From: Parapedobacter sp964498395
GTDB lineage: Bacteria; Bacteroidota; Bacteroidia; Sphingobacteriales; Sphingobacteriaceae
DNA: 64,000 nt
Direction: 5' to 3'
NCBI GenBank assembly: GCA_964498395.1
Contig: CAZCHE010000002.1
Coordinates: 434,001-498,000, forward strand
The notes beneath the pieces were generated by a model. It saw only the letters and a program-made list of their open reading frames with translations, was not told the DNA's origin and did no database searches. Shown one piece after another: positions 1-9,088 of this stretch; the stretch's first letter is position 1; each line of letters starts with the position of its first letter. The position numbers were made by a program, and so were the translations under genes.

Positions 1-776
1 CCTATCCGCGTAAAGATGGACTAAGCCTCTCGGCAACCCTATATGTGCCGGAAGGATTTAAGAAGGGAGATCAGCCATTGCCGGTATTGATTTGGGCTTA
101 TCCGAGGGAATTTAAAACCAAAGAAGCTGCCGGACAAGTAAAGGGCTCGCCGCATCGTTATCCACGACTGGCCTTCCGTTCGCCGGTTTATTGGGTAACC
201 CAAGGATACGCGGTGTTAGATCAAGCGGATATGCCCATCGTAGGCGAAGGCGACCATGAGCCAAATGATACGTTCGTCGAGCAAATTACGGACAATGCCA
301 ATGCACTGATTGACTATGTGGTGGATATGGGGGTAGCCGACCGCGATCGAATCGCAGTGGGGGGACACTCCTATGGTGCATTCATGACCGCCAATCTATT
401 GGCACATACGGATCTTTTTGCTGCCGGCATTGCGCGTAGTGGTGCCTATAATCGGACGCTGACCCCATTTGGTTTCCAAGGGGAAGCCAGGACTTATTGG
501 CAAGCCAAAGAAACGTATGATGCCATGTCACCATTCAATTTTGCGCCTAAGATCAAAAAACCGCTGCTGCTCACCCACGGGATGGATGATGAAAACTCGG
601 GTACTTTCCCGATTCAGAGTGAGCGCTTATACGCAGCCATAAAAGGTCATGGTGGAATCGTACGGTTGGTGATGCTGCCCAAAGAATTTCACGGCTATCG
701 AAGCAGGGAAGGTGTGCTGCATACCTTCTGGGAGCAGCATCAATGGCTGGAAAACCATGTTAAGAATAAGAAGTAA
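1..776 (+). CDS. S9 family (prolyl oligopeptidase-like) peptidase, C-terminal part
   Basis: The gene enters from outside the window; the frame is open from base 3, so only the last 257 or so residues are seen. This is the alpha/beta-hydrolase catalytic domain of an S9 serine peptidase. The nucleophile elbow GGHSYG, the acidic residue in GMDDENSG and the histidine in KEFHGYRS give a Ser-Asp-His triad in the expected order. The DDENSGTFPIQSERLY and FHGYRS segments resemble the glutamyl endopeptidase (S9D) branch more than classical dipeptidyl peptidase IV, which is a family-level judgement. The missing N-terminal part should carry a beta-propeller and a signal peptide. It ends 24 bases from a convergent serine hydrolase gene and has no visible link to the galactose genes further on. 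Confidence 0.9.
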   Translation, partial: YPRKDGLSLSATLYVPEGFKKGDQPLPVLIWAYPREFKTKEAAGQVKGSPHRYPRLAFRSPVYWVTQGYAVLDQADMPIVGEGDHEPNDTFVEQITDNANALIDYVVDMGVADRDRIAVGGHSYGAFMTANLLAHTDLFAAGIARSGAYNRTLTPFGFQGEARTYWQAKETYDAMSPFNFAPKIKKPLLLTHGMDDENSGTFPIQSERLYAAIKGHGGIVRLVMLPKEFHGYRSREGVLHTFWEQHQWLENHVKNKK

Positions 777-800
777 GCAAGATTAAGCCAGTCAACAGGA

Positions 801-1871
801 TTAATCTAACGCCTTCGCAATTTGTTCCGCCAGTTCCAGCATGCCTTCCTCTATTGGCCGGTCGCGATTAGTCAATAGGATGATGCTGAACCGACGTGAA
901 GGGATTCGGTAAAAGACGTTCCGAAAACTGGCCGTGCTTCCGGTGTGGTAAACCACTTGTTCCCCTTTTTCGTTTTGTTTTAAGTGCCAACCATATCCAT
1001 AACGGACAGTATCGCCCGTTGCCAAGGTGTTGTAGGCAAATGCTTCTTCGATCCATTGTGTGGGCAATACGGTGCCTGCATATAGGGCTTGGTCCCATTT
1101 GGCTAAATCCGACACACTGCTGTAGATGCCGCCATCACCGAGCACTGCGCTCGTCGAACTCTGGTCGCGCTGTACCCATTGGTCGCCCACGCGGGTGTAG
1201 CCGTAGGCGCGGGAAGGTACCGTGGTCTTGCCGTTTTCATGTGCCAATGTAGCTGTCATGCCCAAGGGCTCAAAAATGTGTTTTTGGAGGTAATCGGCAA
1301 AGGAAATGCCACTGTATTTTTCTACCGCCAGTGCCAGTAAGGCGTATCCGGAGTTGCTGTATCGGTATTGGGTGCCGGGAGCGAAATAGCCACTATCCAG
1401 CTTCATGAGGATGTCCAATACTCCCTGGTCTTTGATCTGTGGATGGAATGCGGTATCTGCCACATAATCTTCATAGTCAGGGATGCCCGACGTATGGGTG
1501 AGCAGGTGTTTTACGGTAACCCTGTCGCCATATACGGGGAAGCCCGGAAAAATCTCACCAAGTGTTGTATGCAAGGACAACTTCCCCGCATGGATAAGCT
1601 GCAAAATACAGGTGGCAGTGAACTGCTTGCTTACGGATGCCAACCGAAAATTGGTGATGGATGTCACAGTATCCCGGTTTTCCAATGAGGCGTAGCCGTA
1701 ATTTCGTTGTAACACCACCTGACCATCTTCAATAATGAACAGTGATGCACCGGGGTTTTCGCCTTGGTATGCCATCAATAGGGCGTCAATACGATCGGAC
1801 CGTTGGGCAAACGGACGGTTGACCACCGCACCTTGCAGCAGAACCAATGAAATGAAGAGGAAGGCTTTCAT
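801..1871 (-). CDS. Serine hydrolase, class C beta-lactamase-like family
   Basis: A 356-residue exported protein of the beta-lactamase/penicillin-binding protein (AmpC-like) fold. The N-terminus (MKAFLFISLVLLQGAVVNRPFAQ) is a signal peptide. The three hallmark motifs are visible: SVSK (SxxK nucleophile) near residue 80, YSNSGY (YxN) near 170 and HTGST (KTG-like) near 310. Members of this family are esterases, D-aminopeptidases or D,D-peptidases rather than true beta-lactamases, and the substrate cannot be told from sequence. It lies alone between the convergent S9 peptidase and the end of the aldolase gene (34 bases downstream), and could be read through from the galactonate operon, which runs in the same direction. 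Confidence 0.88.
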   Translation of the reverse strand: MKAFLFISLVLLQGAVVNRPFAQRSDRIDALLMAYQGENPGASLFIIEDGQVVLQRNYGYASLENRDTVTSITNFRLASVSKQFTATCILQLIHAGKLSLHTTLGEIFPGFPVYGDRVTVKHLLTHTSGIPDYEDYVADTAFHPQIKDQGVLDILMKLDSGYFAPGTQYRYSNSGYALLALAVEKYSGISFADYLQKHIFEPLGMTATLAHENGKTTVPSRAYGYTRVGDQWVQRDQSSTSAVLGDGGIYSSVSDLAKWDQALYAGTVLPTQWIEEAFAYNTLATGDTVRYGYGWHLKQNEKGEQVVYHTGSTASFRNVFYRIPSRRFSIILLTNRDRPIEEGMLELAEQIAKALD

Positions 1872-1905
1872 TGGGACAAGATACGGAATCTCTAGTTAAT
1901 TGTTT

Positions 1906-2676
1906 TTAATCATAGTGCTGGGTTATTTCCTGAATGAGCTGTTTAGAAGTGTCATGCATCATTCCCACATCTACGGAGTAGGCAATATATTTTACACCCA
2001 AGTCTATCCACTTTCTTGCATCTGCTATCTGGTCTGTGAATACACCCGTTAGTATCCCTTTCGCTTGGCACTTTTCGATGATGCGTTTCATCTCATTGAT
2101 GACCACCGGGTGGTTGATTTCACCGGCGAAACCCAAGGATTGCGAAAGGTCGTATGGGCCGATAAAGACAATATCCAAACCCGTGACCGAGATGATCTCA
2201 TCGATATTGTCTAGTGCTTTCTGACCTTCCAACTGCATGATCAGCAGGTTTTCATTGGCCTGTTTAAAGTAGTCAAACCTGTTGGTATGGGAATATTGGG
2301 CAGCCCGCACGAAACGGCATACGCCTCGCTTCCCCATTGGCGCAAATTTGGCATATTCAATGGCCTGACGTGCCTCGTGGGCGGTATCGATTTGCGGTAC
2401 CTGGATACCCCTGGCACCGATGTCTAGTGCACTGCCAATCTGAGATGCATTGTTCTCGGCCACGCGGATAATAGGGAAAGCACCGGCTATTTCCGCTGCC
2501 CGTACCAAGTGTTGTGCATTGAGGATGGAATTGGGGCCATGCTCCAAATCGATGATGATGAAATCAAAACCTGCGTATCCCATTGATTCTATCATGGCTG
2601 GGTCGGAAGTCTTGGAAAACGGCCCGATGACCGTTTCATTCTTCGTTAATTTTTCAATAAATTTCATGGTGTTCAT
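1906..2676 (-). CDS. HpcH/HpaI family class II aldolase, likely 2-keto-3-deoxygalactonate aldolase
   Basis: A cytoplasmic TIM-barrel aldolase of the HpcH/HpaI (GarL/RhmA/YfaU-like) family, about 256 residues. Family features are the metal-ligand region FIIIDLEHGPN near the N-terminus, the QVPQIDT and FAPMGKRGV segments, and IMQLEG. These enzymes split 2-keto-3-deoxy sugar acids into pyruvate and an aldehyde without prior phosphorylation. Lying just after the galactonate dehydratase gene, it is inferred to cleave 2-keto-3-deoxygalactonate to pyruvate and glyceraldehyde. The frame is open upstream to 2721 inside dgoD; I start at 2676, eight bases after the dgoD stop, although 2667 is equally possible and no Shine-Dalgarno decides. 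It is the last gene of the MFS-SDR-dgoD-aldolase operon. Confidence 0.87.
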   Translation of the reverse strand: MNTMKFIEKLTKNETVIGPFSKTSDPAMIESMGYAGFDFIIIDLEHGPNSILNAQHLVRAAEIAGAFPIIRVAENNASQIGSALDIGARGIQVPQIDTAHEARQAIEYAKFAPMGKRGVCRFVRAAQYSHTNRFDYFKQANENLLIMQLEGQKALDNIDEIISVTGLDIVFIGPYDLSQSLGFAGEINHPVVINEMKRIIEKCQAKGILTGVFTDQIADARKWIDLGVKYIAYSVDVGMMHDTSKQLIQEITQHYD

Positions 2677-2684
2677 GTTCAATT

Positions 2685-3833
2685 TTACCATTCGGCGATG
2701 GAACCATCGTCGTGTCTCCAAATAGGATTATGCCAATCATGGCCTATGTTAGTCATTTCCTGTACGTACGCTTCATTGACCTCCACGCCCAAGCCAGGTT
2801 TTTCGGAAAACGAGACATACCCATCTTCATATGTGAAGATAGCGGGGTCGGTAACGTAATCCAGTAAATCATTGCGTTCATTATAGTGGATGCCCAAACT
2901 TTGTTCCTGAAGCGCGGCGTTGTAGCATACGGCATCTAGCTGAAGGCAAGCGGCCAACGCGATCGGTCCAAGGGGGCAGTGGGGTGCTAGTGCGATGTCG
3001 TAAGCCTCCGCTGCTGATGCGATTTTCTTGCACTCTGTGATGCCGCCGGCATGTGAAAGATCTGGCTGAATGATATCTACCGCACGGCTTTCAAAAACAT
3101 TCTTGAAATCCCACCTTGAAAATAGCCGTTCACCCAATGCGATGGGTATGTTGCTCCGTGATGCCAATTCCGTGATGCCCTCCAGGTTCCCTGGCAGCAA
3201 CGGTTCTTCTATGAATAAGGGATTGAATTCTTCCAACTTCCGAAATAAAACCCGGGCCATGGGCTTATGCACACGGCCATGGAAGTCAATTCCGACATTG
3301 ATTTCCGAACCAAAATGTGAACGGATGGTGGCCATCCGCGCTAGTAATGCATCTACCTCCTTGTGTGAATCAATGAATTTCAACTTACCTGTACCATTGA
3401 TTTTGATGGTTTTGAAGCCTTTGTCGATGACTTTTTGTATTTCGGCTACCATGGCGGTAGGTTCATCTCCGCCGACCCATGAATAGACTTCAATCTTATC
3501 CCTACAGGCACCACCCAGCAAGTCGTATATCGGAGCGTTGTAATATTTCCCTTTAATATCCCAAAGTGCTTGGTCAATTCCGGATAAAGCGCTCATGAGT
3601 ATGGGGCCTCCACGGTAGAATCCTCCGCGATACATCAGATTCCAGTGATCTTCGATGGTCAGCGGATTTTTATTCATTAGGAGGGCCATCAATTCCTTGA
3701 CGGCAGCTGCCACGGTGTCAGCGCGCCCTTCTACGATGGGCTCCCCCCACCCGATTAGCCCTTCATCGGTTACTATTTTCAGGAATAGCCATCTTGGGGG
3801 CACCTTGTACAGTTTATAGTCTATGATTCTCAC
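2685..3833 (-). CDS. dgoD: D-galactonate dehydratase
   Basis: A 382-residue enolase-superfamily protein (mandelate racemase subgroup) that removes water from D-galactonate to give 2-keto-3-deoxygalactonate. It matches the DgoD pattern almost end to end: PPRWLFLKI, GRADTVAAAV, FYRGGPILMSALSGIDQALWD (split here as FYRGGPILMS and ALSGIDQALWD), the metal ligands in GIDFHGR, FIEEP and LGERLFSR, QPDLSHAGGI, the catalytic histidine in APHCPLGPIA, and the C-terminal HNPIWRHDDGSIAEW. The close match to E. coli DgoD is from memory of the family. The stop lies 8 bases before the aldolase start, and the gene begins 12 bases after the SDR gene, so tight operon structure supports a shared pathway. Confidence 0.95.
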   Translation of the reverse strand: MRIIDYKLYKVPPRWLFLKIVTDEGLIGWGEPIVEGRADTVAAAVKELMALLMNKNPLTIEDHWNLMYRGGFYRGGPILMSALSGIDQALWDIKGKYYNAPIYDLLGGACRDKIEVYSWVGGDEPTAMVAEIQKVIDKGFKTIKINGTGKLKFIDSHKEVDALLARMATIRSHFGSEINVGIDFHGRVHKPMARVLFRKLEEFNPLFIEEPLLPGNLEGITELASRSNIPIALGERLFSRWDFKNVFESRAVDIIQPDLSHAGGITECKKIASAAEAYDIALAPHCPLGPIALAACLQLDAVCYNAALQEQSLGIHYNERNDLLDYVTDPAIFTYEDGYVSFSEKPGLGVEVNEAYVQEMTNIGHDWHNPIWRHDDGSIAEW

Positions 3834-3845
3834 GCGAGTAGGTAT

Positions 3846-4637
3846 TTAGAAGGTGTCGGAAGTATATAGCCGGGCTGTTAACCCCCCATCAATGAGTATT
3901 TCAGCACCGGTGATTTTTTTGCTTTGGTCTGTTACTAGGAATAATGCCAAGTTTGCGATATCTGTCGGCTCGCATATTTCACCCGTGGCGTGCATTTTTT
4001 TAATGTCATCCGCTACTTTTTCAGGGTTTTCTTTTTCAGCCAACCATCGTTGGTAATGGTGGGTATCCGTGAAACCGGGGCATACCGCATTCACACGGAT
4101 TCCATACTTTCCTAGGCTGATCGCCATGCTTCTTGTCATCGCGTTCACACCGCCTTTGGCCGCAGCATAAATTTCCGTATCCGGTAAGGTTCTGTGTGCG
4201 TGATTGGAAGATATGTTGACTATTGCACCCGCAATGCCATGTTTGACCATGTGTTGGGCGGTGTACTTGGAACAGAGGAATACCCCTCTCAAATCAATGT
4301 TGATGATCTTATCCCAATCGGCTAGCGTGGCGTCGAATATTGGTTTGAACAAGGTCACACCGGCATTATTGATTAGTATGTCTATTTTGCCGTATCGATT
4401 TGCTACCGTGTCGACCAATGCGATGATCTGGGATTCCTGCGCCACATCCGTTTGGATGAACTGTGCGCGACCTCCTTTTGCCAGGATCGCTTTTTCTACT
4501 TCCGTTCCTTCGTCGTAAGCTATCGTAGCGATAATGACAATGGCACCATTGTCTGCAAATGTTTCGGCAATTGCCCTGCCAATCCCTTTTCCGGATCCGG
4601 TGATGATGGCTACTTTATCCTTTATTGAACTCATCAA
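3846..4637 (-). CDS. SDR family NAD(P)-dependent oxidoreductase, probable galactose dehydrogenase
   Basis: A 263-residue classical short-chain dehydrogenase. The cofactor motif TGSGKGIG is near residue 14, the NNAG motif near 90, the catalytic serine in IVNISSNHA and the active-site pair in YAAAK near 160. An ATG at 4634 could also serve. Inserted between the sugar transporter and galactonate dehydratase, it is inferred to oxidise galactose at C1 to galactonolactone; the family also holds fucose, glucose and other polyol dehydrogenases, so the substrate is inferred from context only. The lactonase for the next step is encoded on the other strand at 8169-9035. Confidence 0.85.
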   Translation of the reverse strand: MMSSIKDKVAIITGSGKGIGRAIAETFADNGAIVIIATIAYDEGTEVEKAILAKGGRAQFIQTDVAQESQIIALVDTVANRYGKIDILINNAGVTLFKPIFDATLADWDKIINIDLRGVFLCSKYTAQHMVKHGIAGAIVNISSNHAHRTLPDTEIYAAAKGGVNAMTRSMAISLGKYGIRVNAVCPGFTDTHHYQRWLAEKENPEKVADDIKKMHATGEICEPTDIANLALFLVTDQSKKITGAEILIDGGLTARLYTSDTF

Positions 4638-4697
4638 ATTTCTATTTTAATTTATACGTGTGGTCGTTATTTAACAAGAGGGTTGTACGCTAAATGA

Positions 4698-6014
4698 TTA
4701 CGTTCTATTGTGCTTGGTTTCTGGAACAAAGAACCATAGGAAGCCAAAATAGATAGCGCAGATGATCGAAAACGTCAGGAATGTTTGAAATTCAGATAGC
4801 GTATTAATCATGACGGGGAAAATATAGGTAATGGCAAAACAGGCAATCCATAAAGACGCCGAAGCCATGGAGACGGAGACCTCACGTATGCTGATTGGGA
4901 ATATCTCCGCAATGATTACCCAGGTCACCGGAGCCAATGTAGCAGCATAGGTGCCAATAAACGCCAGCACGAATACACTGAGCATACTTTGGGAAAACAT
5001 GCTGCTATTAAACGACAAGCCAATCAGGAGAAGTAATATGGACATGACCGCTGACCCGATGAGCATCAGCTTCTTTCGGCCTATTTTATCGACTCTATTA
5101 ATCGCAATGAACGTGAAAACGAGGTTTGTGCCGCCAATCAGGATTTGAAGGAAAAGCTGGTCATGGACATTCATACCCGCCTTTTCAAAGATGACAGGAG
5201 CATAAAACAATACCGCATTCGCCCCTGATATCTGCTGGAATATCGCAATGGTGATCGCGATGACTAAGAGGGCAATATATTTCCTTGAAAAGGGGTTTTC
5301 GCGACTGTTTTTTTGGTTGGCATGCAACTGGTGCTGGGTGATGGCCTCGATCTCCTCTTCTGCTTCTGCGGGGCTGAGCGTTTTCCTTAATATGTTCATG
5401 CCCAATTCCTTTTTCCCCTTGAAGATCAGCCATCGTGGGCTTTCGGGTAGGAAGCCCACAAACAACAAAAATAACAAAGCAGGCCCGCAGCCACTGATAA
5501 ACATCCACCTCCAATTCCAATCGGTCTCTGCCAAAAAATAATTCGATAAGTATGCGGTCAAAACACCGATGACAATGGCCAATTGATTGATCGATACCAT
5601 TTTTCCACGAATGCGCATCGGGCTGATTTCAGCAATGTATAGCGGTGACAGCACGGACGCCCCTCCGACACTAAAGCCGGCGATAATCCGCCAACAAACA
5701 AGCGTGCTGATGTTCTGGGCGAACCCCATCATAATGGAAGAAATGGTGAAAATAACGGCTACGAGGATAAATGAAGGCTTTCTCCCCAATTTTTCGGCTA
5801 TTTTACCAAATAATACCGATCCTGCAATACAGCCGATATATAGGCAGCTTGCCACCCAACCCAATTGGTCGGGACTCAATGAAAACTGCGGTTGTATAAA
5901 CGGGATGGTTCCGGAGAAGACGGCAATGTCAAATCCGAATAATAATCCACCAAGTGCGGCGATCAGGCTGTAATAGGCAATTTTACGATGGCTTTTATTC
6001 ACAATAATTGGCAT
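4698..6014 (-). CDS. MFS sugar porter (xylose/galactose:H+ symporter type)
   Basis: A 438-residue inner-membrane transporter with twelve predicted helices. Sugar-porter signatures are visible: GGLLFGFDIAVFSG in helix 1, GRKPS after helix 2, PLYIAEISP in the first half, PESPRWL before the central loop, QQISGANAVLFYAP in helix 7 and PETKHN at the C-terminus. The frame extends upstream to 6065, but those 17 codons are not family-like and overlap the promoter boxes, so I start at the methionine at 6014 (MPIIVNKSHRK). It is the first gene of the operon that continues with SDR, dgoD and aldolase, so galactose is the likely cargo. Confidence 0.9.
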   Translation of the reverse strand: MPIIVNKSHRKIAYYSLIAALGGLLFGFDIAVFSGTIPFIQPQFSLSPDQLGWVASCLYIGCIAGSVLFGKIAEKLGRKPSFILVAVIFTISSIMMGFAQNISTLVCWRIIAGFSVGGASVLSPLYIAEISPMRIRGKMVSINQLAIVIGVLTAYLSNYFLAETDWNWRWMFISGCGPALLFLLFVGFLPESPRWLIFKGKKELGMNILRKTLSPAEAEEEIEAITQHQLHANQKNSRENPFSRKYIALLVIAITIAIFQQISGANAVLFYAPVIFEKAGMNVHDQLFLQILIGGTNLVFTFIAINRVDKIGRKKLMLIGSAVMSILLLLIGLSFNSSMFSQSMLSVFVLAFIGTYAATLAPVTWVIIAEIFPISIREVSVSMASASLWIACFAITYIFPVMINTLSEFQTFLTFSIICAIYFGFLWFFVPETKHNRT

Positions 6015-6037
6015 AATATATATTCTTAAAAAGATGC

Positions 6038-6066
6038 CAAAATATGAAGAGCCTGAAATCTCCAAA
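6038..6066 (-). promoter_or_regulatory. Candidate promoter of the MFS-SDR-dgoD-aldolase operon
   Basis: On the minus strand a TTTG (6063-6066) is followed after 18 bases by TATTTTG (6038-6044). This is close to the Bacteroidota -33/-7 pattern. It lies between the AraC regulator gene and the MFS start, giving a leader of about 15-20 bases. The -7 box lacks one base of the consensus, so the call is tentative. Confidence 0.4.
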
Positions 6067-6083
6067 TGAACAAAAAAGGATAA

Positions 6084-7001
6084 TTAATGGACTATTTCCT
6101 CTTTATAGGTTTTTTGTTCCAAGCTGTTTCTGTACACCGTCGGTGAAACGTTCATATGCTCCTTAAATAGTCTGGAAAAGTAGTATTGGTCATCGAATCC
6201 GATATCAAGGGAGATTTCGGAAATCCGCTTGTCTGAGAATTGGAGCAAATGGCAAGCACGCTGTATTTTAAGGTGGTTAAGGTATTCGATCGGAGAGTAA
6301 CCGGTCTTGTTTTTGAATAGTTTTGAAAAATGGGATACAGATAAATAAACGTGATTAGCGATATCCGACAACGTGATTTTTTTATTGAGATTAGCCTTTA
6401 GGAAAGCAATGGATTTTTCCACCACGTCGTTTTCCGATACTTCGTTGACGTTGCTGAATTTTTCCGAGAATAAGTATCCGCCCAAAAAGTAGGGGAGGGT
6501 CAACGCAATGAATTCGAAGATGTCCTTTCCGTACCCTTGGAGGAGCTGGTTATACATCTTGTTAAACAGCGTAATATGCTGCTCGCTCAAGATCAGGGTA
6601 TTATTTTGCTTTAGGACCTTGCCGTAAATCCGATCAGCGATAATATCCGCCTGCATGCCGCTGAAGTGCATCCAATAAATGGTCCAGGGGAATCGTTCAT
6701 CAGCTTTATAAAAATGCTTTTTCTCCGCAGGAATTAAGATGTATTCATTTACGGCAATATGATGCCGTTGGCCGTCTACGATAACTACTCCCTTGCCATC
6801 TACGCAATGAATCAAAATATGTTCCCTACACCCCTGTATGCGTTTACAGAAATGGTGCATCGCTTTGGGATAGTACCCGATATCGGTAATGTTGAAATAA
6901 CGGGAGATGGGATTGGCCTGATATTGTTCCACGACCACTGGCGGCACGATGATTCGTCGTTCCCCATCAAAACCCTCTTCCTTTTTTATTGTCATTGTCA
7001 C
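6084..7001 (-). CDS. AraC family transcriptional regulator
   Basis: A 305-residue regulator with an N-terminal cupin-like ligand domain (about residues 20-160, including ILHCVDGKGV-like and ILIPAEKKHFYKA segments) and a C-terminal double helix-turn-helix (about 205-295; ITLSDIANHVYLSVSHFSKL and RISEISLDIGFDDQYYFSR are both typical). It sits 69 bases upstream of the MFS gene in the same direction and is divergent from the mutarotase and lactonase genes. It is therefore inferred to activate both arms of the galactose oxidation pathway in response to a sugar or sugar acid. Methionine 3 (6995) is an alternative start. Confidence 0.9.
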   Translation of the reverse strand: MTMTIKKEEGFDGERRIIVPPVVVEQYQANPISRYFNITDIGYYPKAMHHFCKRIQGCREHILIHCVDGKGVVIVDGQRHHIAVNEYILIPAEKKHFYKADERFPWTIYWMHFSGMQADIIADRIYGKVLKQNNTLILSEQHITLFNKMYNQLLQGYGKDIFEFIALTLPYFLGGYLFSEKFSNVNEVSENDVVEKSIAFLKANLNKKITLSDIANHVYLSVSHFSKLFKNKTGYSPIEYLNHLKIQRACHLLQFSDKRISEISLDIGFDDQYYFSRLFKEHMNVSPTVYRNSLEQKTYKEEIVH

Positions 7002-7075
7002 TGCGCTATAATCAAAAAAGAATATAATCCATTATAATGAATAATAATTCTATGAACCGTGCTATTGTTAAGGAA

Positions 7076-7083
7076 TATATTTG
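7076..7083 (+). promoter_or_regulatory. -7 box TATATTTG upstream of the mutarotase gene
   Basis: A perfect TAnnTTTG box. It makes the in-frame TTG at 7081 an implausible start for the mutarotase and predicts a leader of about 85 bases to the ATG at 7174. No convincing -33 TTG stands at the usual spacing. Confidence 0.4.
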
Positions 7084-7173
7084 CTATCAGTCAAACAATA
7101 TTATGAACCTTTTTCCAAAAATGGAAATTATTTTAAGTGGTTCCTGCATCTTGGACAGCAGAAAGGAATGTCG

Positions 7174-8160
7174 ATGCAGCATATAATCATAGGCGATAAC
7201 ATGGTGGAGCAATATTTTATCGAGAATAGTAATGGGATGCGGGTGGGGATACTCAATTATGGAGGTATCATTACCCAACTATCGGTACCTACGACACATG
7301 GCAATAGGGTGAATACCATACTTTCCTATAACCATCTCGACGACTACCTCACCGACACCCACTATGTCGGAGCGACTATAGGAAGGTATGCAAATCGCAT
7401 TGGTAATGGGCAATTTGCATTGGATTCCTTGGATTGCCAGTTGTCCGTAAATGAACTGGAAAACAACAATCACTTGCACGGGGGATTTCAGGGATTCAAT
7501 ACAAAAATATGGTCGATGGAGCGGCATACACCATCCGAGGTGACGCTCTTTTACGAAAGCCACGATGGGGAAGAAGGGTATCCCGGCATTTTGCAAGTAT
7601 GGGTCACATACCGCGTTTTAGAAGAGAATGCGTTGCAACTAACCTATACGGCAAAGACCAATAAGACCACCATTGTCAACTTGAGTAACCATAGCTATTT
7701 TAACCTTAGCGGGGATCCGCGGCAATCCATCTGTGAACATACCATTCAAGTCAACACCGGTGAGTTTACCCCACTGGATAAACGTAACTTACCCGACGGA
7801 ACGATCGCTTCTGTCTCCAATACGGTGTTCGACCTGAGAGAAGGAAGAAAAGTTGGGGAGGTGATGGATGATATTGTCAATACGAACTATGCCTTTGTTC
7901 AGGCGGGGAATGAAAATGTACCGATGGCCGTATTGACAGATAGCAAGTCTTGCCGGACGCTCACCATCAGTTCAAGCTATCCCGGTATGCAACTTTATTT
8001 TGGGAGTTTTCTAGGCGGACGGTTTAGTCCTTACCAGGGAATATGCCTCGAGCCTCAATATTTCCCGAATTCACCGAACAATGATCATTTCCCATCGGCA
8101 AAACTGGAACCTGATGAAATGTTTAAACACAGCATTAAATATGCTTTTTCAAACTTTTAA
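7174..8160 (+). CDS. galM: Aldose 1-epimerase (galactose mutarotase)
   Basis: A 328-residue cytoplasmic-type mutarotase that interconverts alpha- and beta-anomers of galactose and supplies the anomer used by the dehydrogenase. Visible signatures are GRYANRIGNG, the catalytic-histidine segments NNHLHGGFQGF and NLSNHSYFNLSG, and the C-terminal glutamate segment ICLEPQYFPNSPN. The reading frame is open from 7081, but AAAGGA at 7162-7167 is well spaced for the ATG at 7174 and the upstream codons are not family-like. The stop is 8 bases before the lactonase start, so the two are co-transcribed. Confidence 0.92.
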   Translation: MQHIIIGDNMVEQYFIENSNGMRVGILNYGGIITQLSVPTTHGNRVNTILSYNHLDDYLTDTHYVGATIGRYANRIGNGQFALDSLDCQLSVNELENNNHLHGGFQGFNTKIWSMERHTPSEVTLFYESHDGEEGYPGILQVWVTYRVLEENALQLTYTAKTNKTTIVNLSNHSYFNLSGDPRQSICEHTIQVNTGEFTPLDKRNLPDGTIASVSNTVFDLREGRKVGEVMDDIVNTNYAFVQAGNENVPMAVLTDSKSCRTLTISSSYPGMQLYFGSFLGGRFSPYQGICLEPQYFPNSPNNDHFPSAKLEPDEMFKHSIKYAFSNF

Positions 8161-8168
8161 CGTTGCTT

Positions 8169-9035
8169 ATGGCATTACCACAACCTCATAAAATAATAGA
8201 TGGCCCGCTCACGCTTGGTGAAGGGCCATTGTGGGATGAAAGGACAGCGACACTTTACTTCGTTGATATCCTTGAGCGGAAGTTATTCATCTATTCCCGT
8301 GGGCTCGAACGGTTCGACGTACACGATTTCAATGAATTTATCAGTTGCGTTGCCTTATCACCATCGCCCCAAGAGCTATTGGTCGCGTTGGAAAGCGGTA
8401 TCTATCGTTATGATATCGAAAACAAACGGCTACGTTTTCAAATCCAACCGGAACAGAAAGCGAACTATCGATTCAACGATGGGCGTGTGGACCCGCAAGG
8501 CAATTGGCTGCTCGGCAGCATGAATAACATCAACAATGGCCCGGGTGCTACGCATCAACCCGACGCTTCCCTATTCCGGATAGCTGGCCGCGAGGCCAAT
8601 ATATTACTGGATGGCGTCACGATTTCGAATGGTTTGGTATTTTGGGATGGTTGCGTTTATTTCATTGATTCCATATTGGGGAATGTTCGTCGTTTTTCCT
8701 ATCACAATGATGCACTACGGTTTGAAGAAGCGATATTTACGATATCCGATGGCACCTCGCTCGATGGGATGACCGTTTCAACGGTGGGCAAACTGTATAT
8801 CGCCAATTGGGGAGGGGGCAAAATCATTGTCTTTGACCTGTTGCTAAGGGAGGTCGTTGGGGAAATACCGCTTCCCTGCAAGAACCCAACTTCTTGTACG
8901 TTTGGGGGAAGGAATCTCGATGAGCTGTATATGACCACTTCCGTGTTAGGTGATGAAACAAATCGCCATGCCGGTGCGGTTTACATGGTGAAATTAAATG
9001 AAAACGGATATGTCGAAAATAAAGTGGGTTGGTAG
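8169..9035 (+). CDS. SMP-30/gluconolactonase family protein, likely galactonolactonase
   Basis: A 288-residue six-bladed beta-propeller lactonase. The metal-binding residues of the SMP-30 family are present: the glutamate in LGEGPLWDE near residue 18, the asparagine and aspartate region RFNDGRVDPQGN near 100, the asparagine in TISNGLVF and the aspartate in SDGTSLDGM near 200. It is inferred to hydrolyse galactono-lactone to galactonate, linking the SDR and DgoD steps. I start at the ATG at 8169 rather than the TTG at 8163. It is the second gene of a two-gene operon with galM and is convergent with the SSS transporter gene. Confidence 0.87.
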   Translation: MALPQPHKIIDGPLTLGEGPLWDERTATLYFVDILERKLFIYSRGLERFDVHDFNEFISCVALSPSPQELLVALESGIYRYDIENKRLRFQIQPEQKANYRFNDGRVDPQGNWLLGSMNNINNGPGATHQPDASLFRIAGREANILLDGVTISNGLVFWDGCVYFIDSILGNVRRFSYHNDALRFEEAIFTISDGTSLDGMTVSTVGKLYIANWGGGKIIVFDLLLREVVGEIPLPCKNPTSCTFGGRNLDELYMTTSVLGDETNRHAGAVYMVKLNENGYVENKVGW

Positions 9036-9088
9036 GTGGCGGGCGCAGCGATTGCAGAATTGCTGAATGTGAAGGTTGACGGGCAGAC

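Noticed and set aside
7081..7083. TTG as start codon of galM
   Set aside because: It is part of a TATATTTG promoter box, and the ATG at 7174 has a well-placed AAAGGA and fits the family N-terminus.
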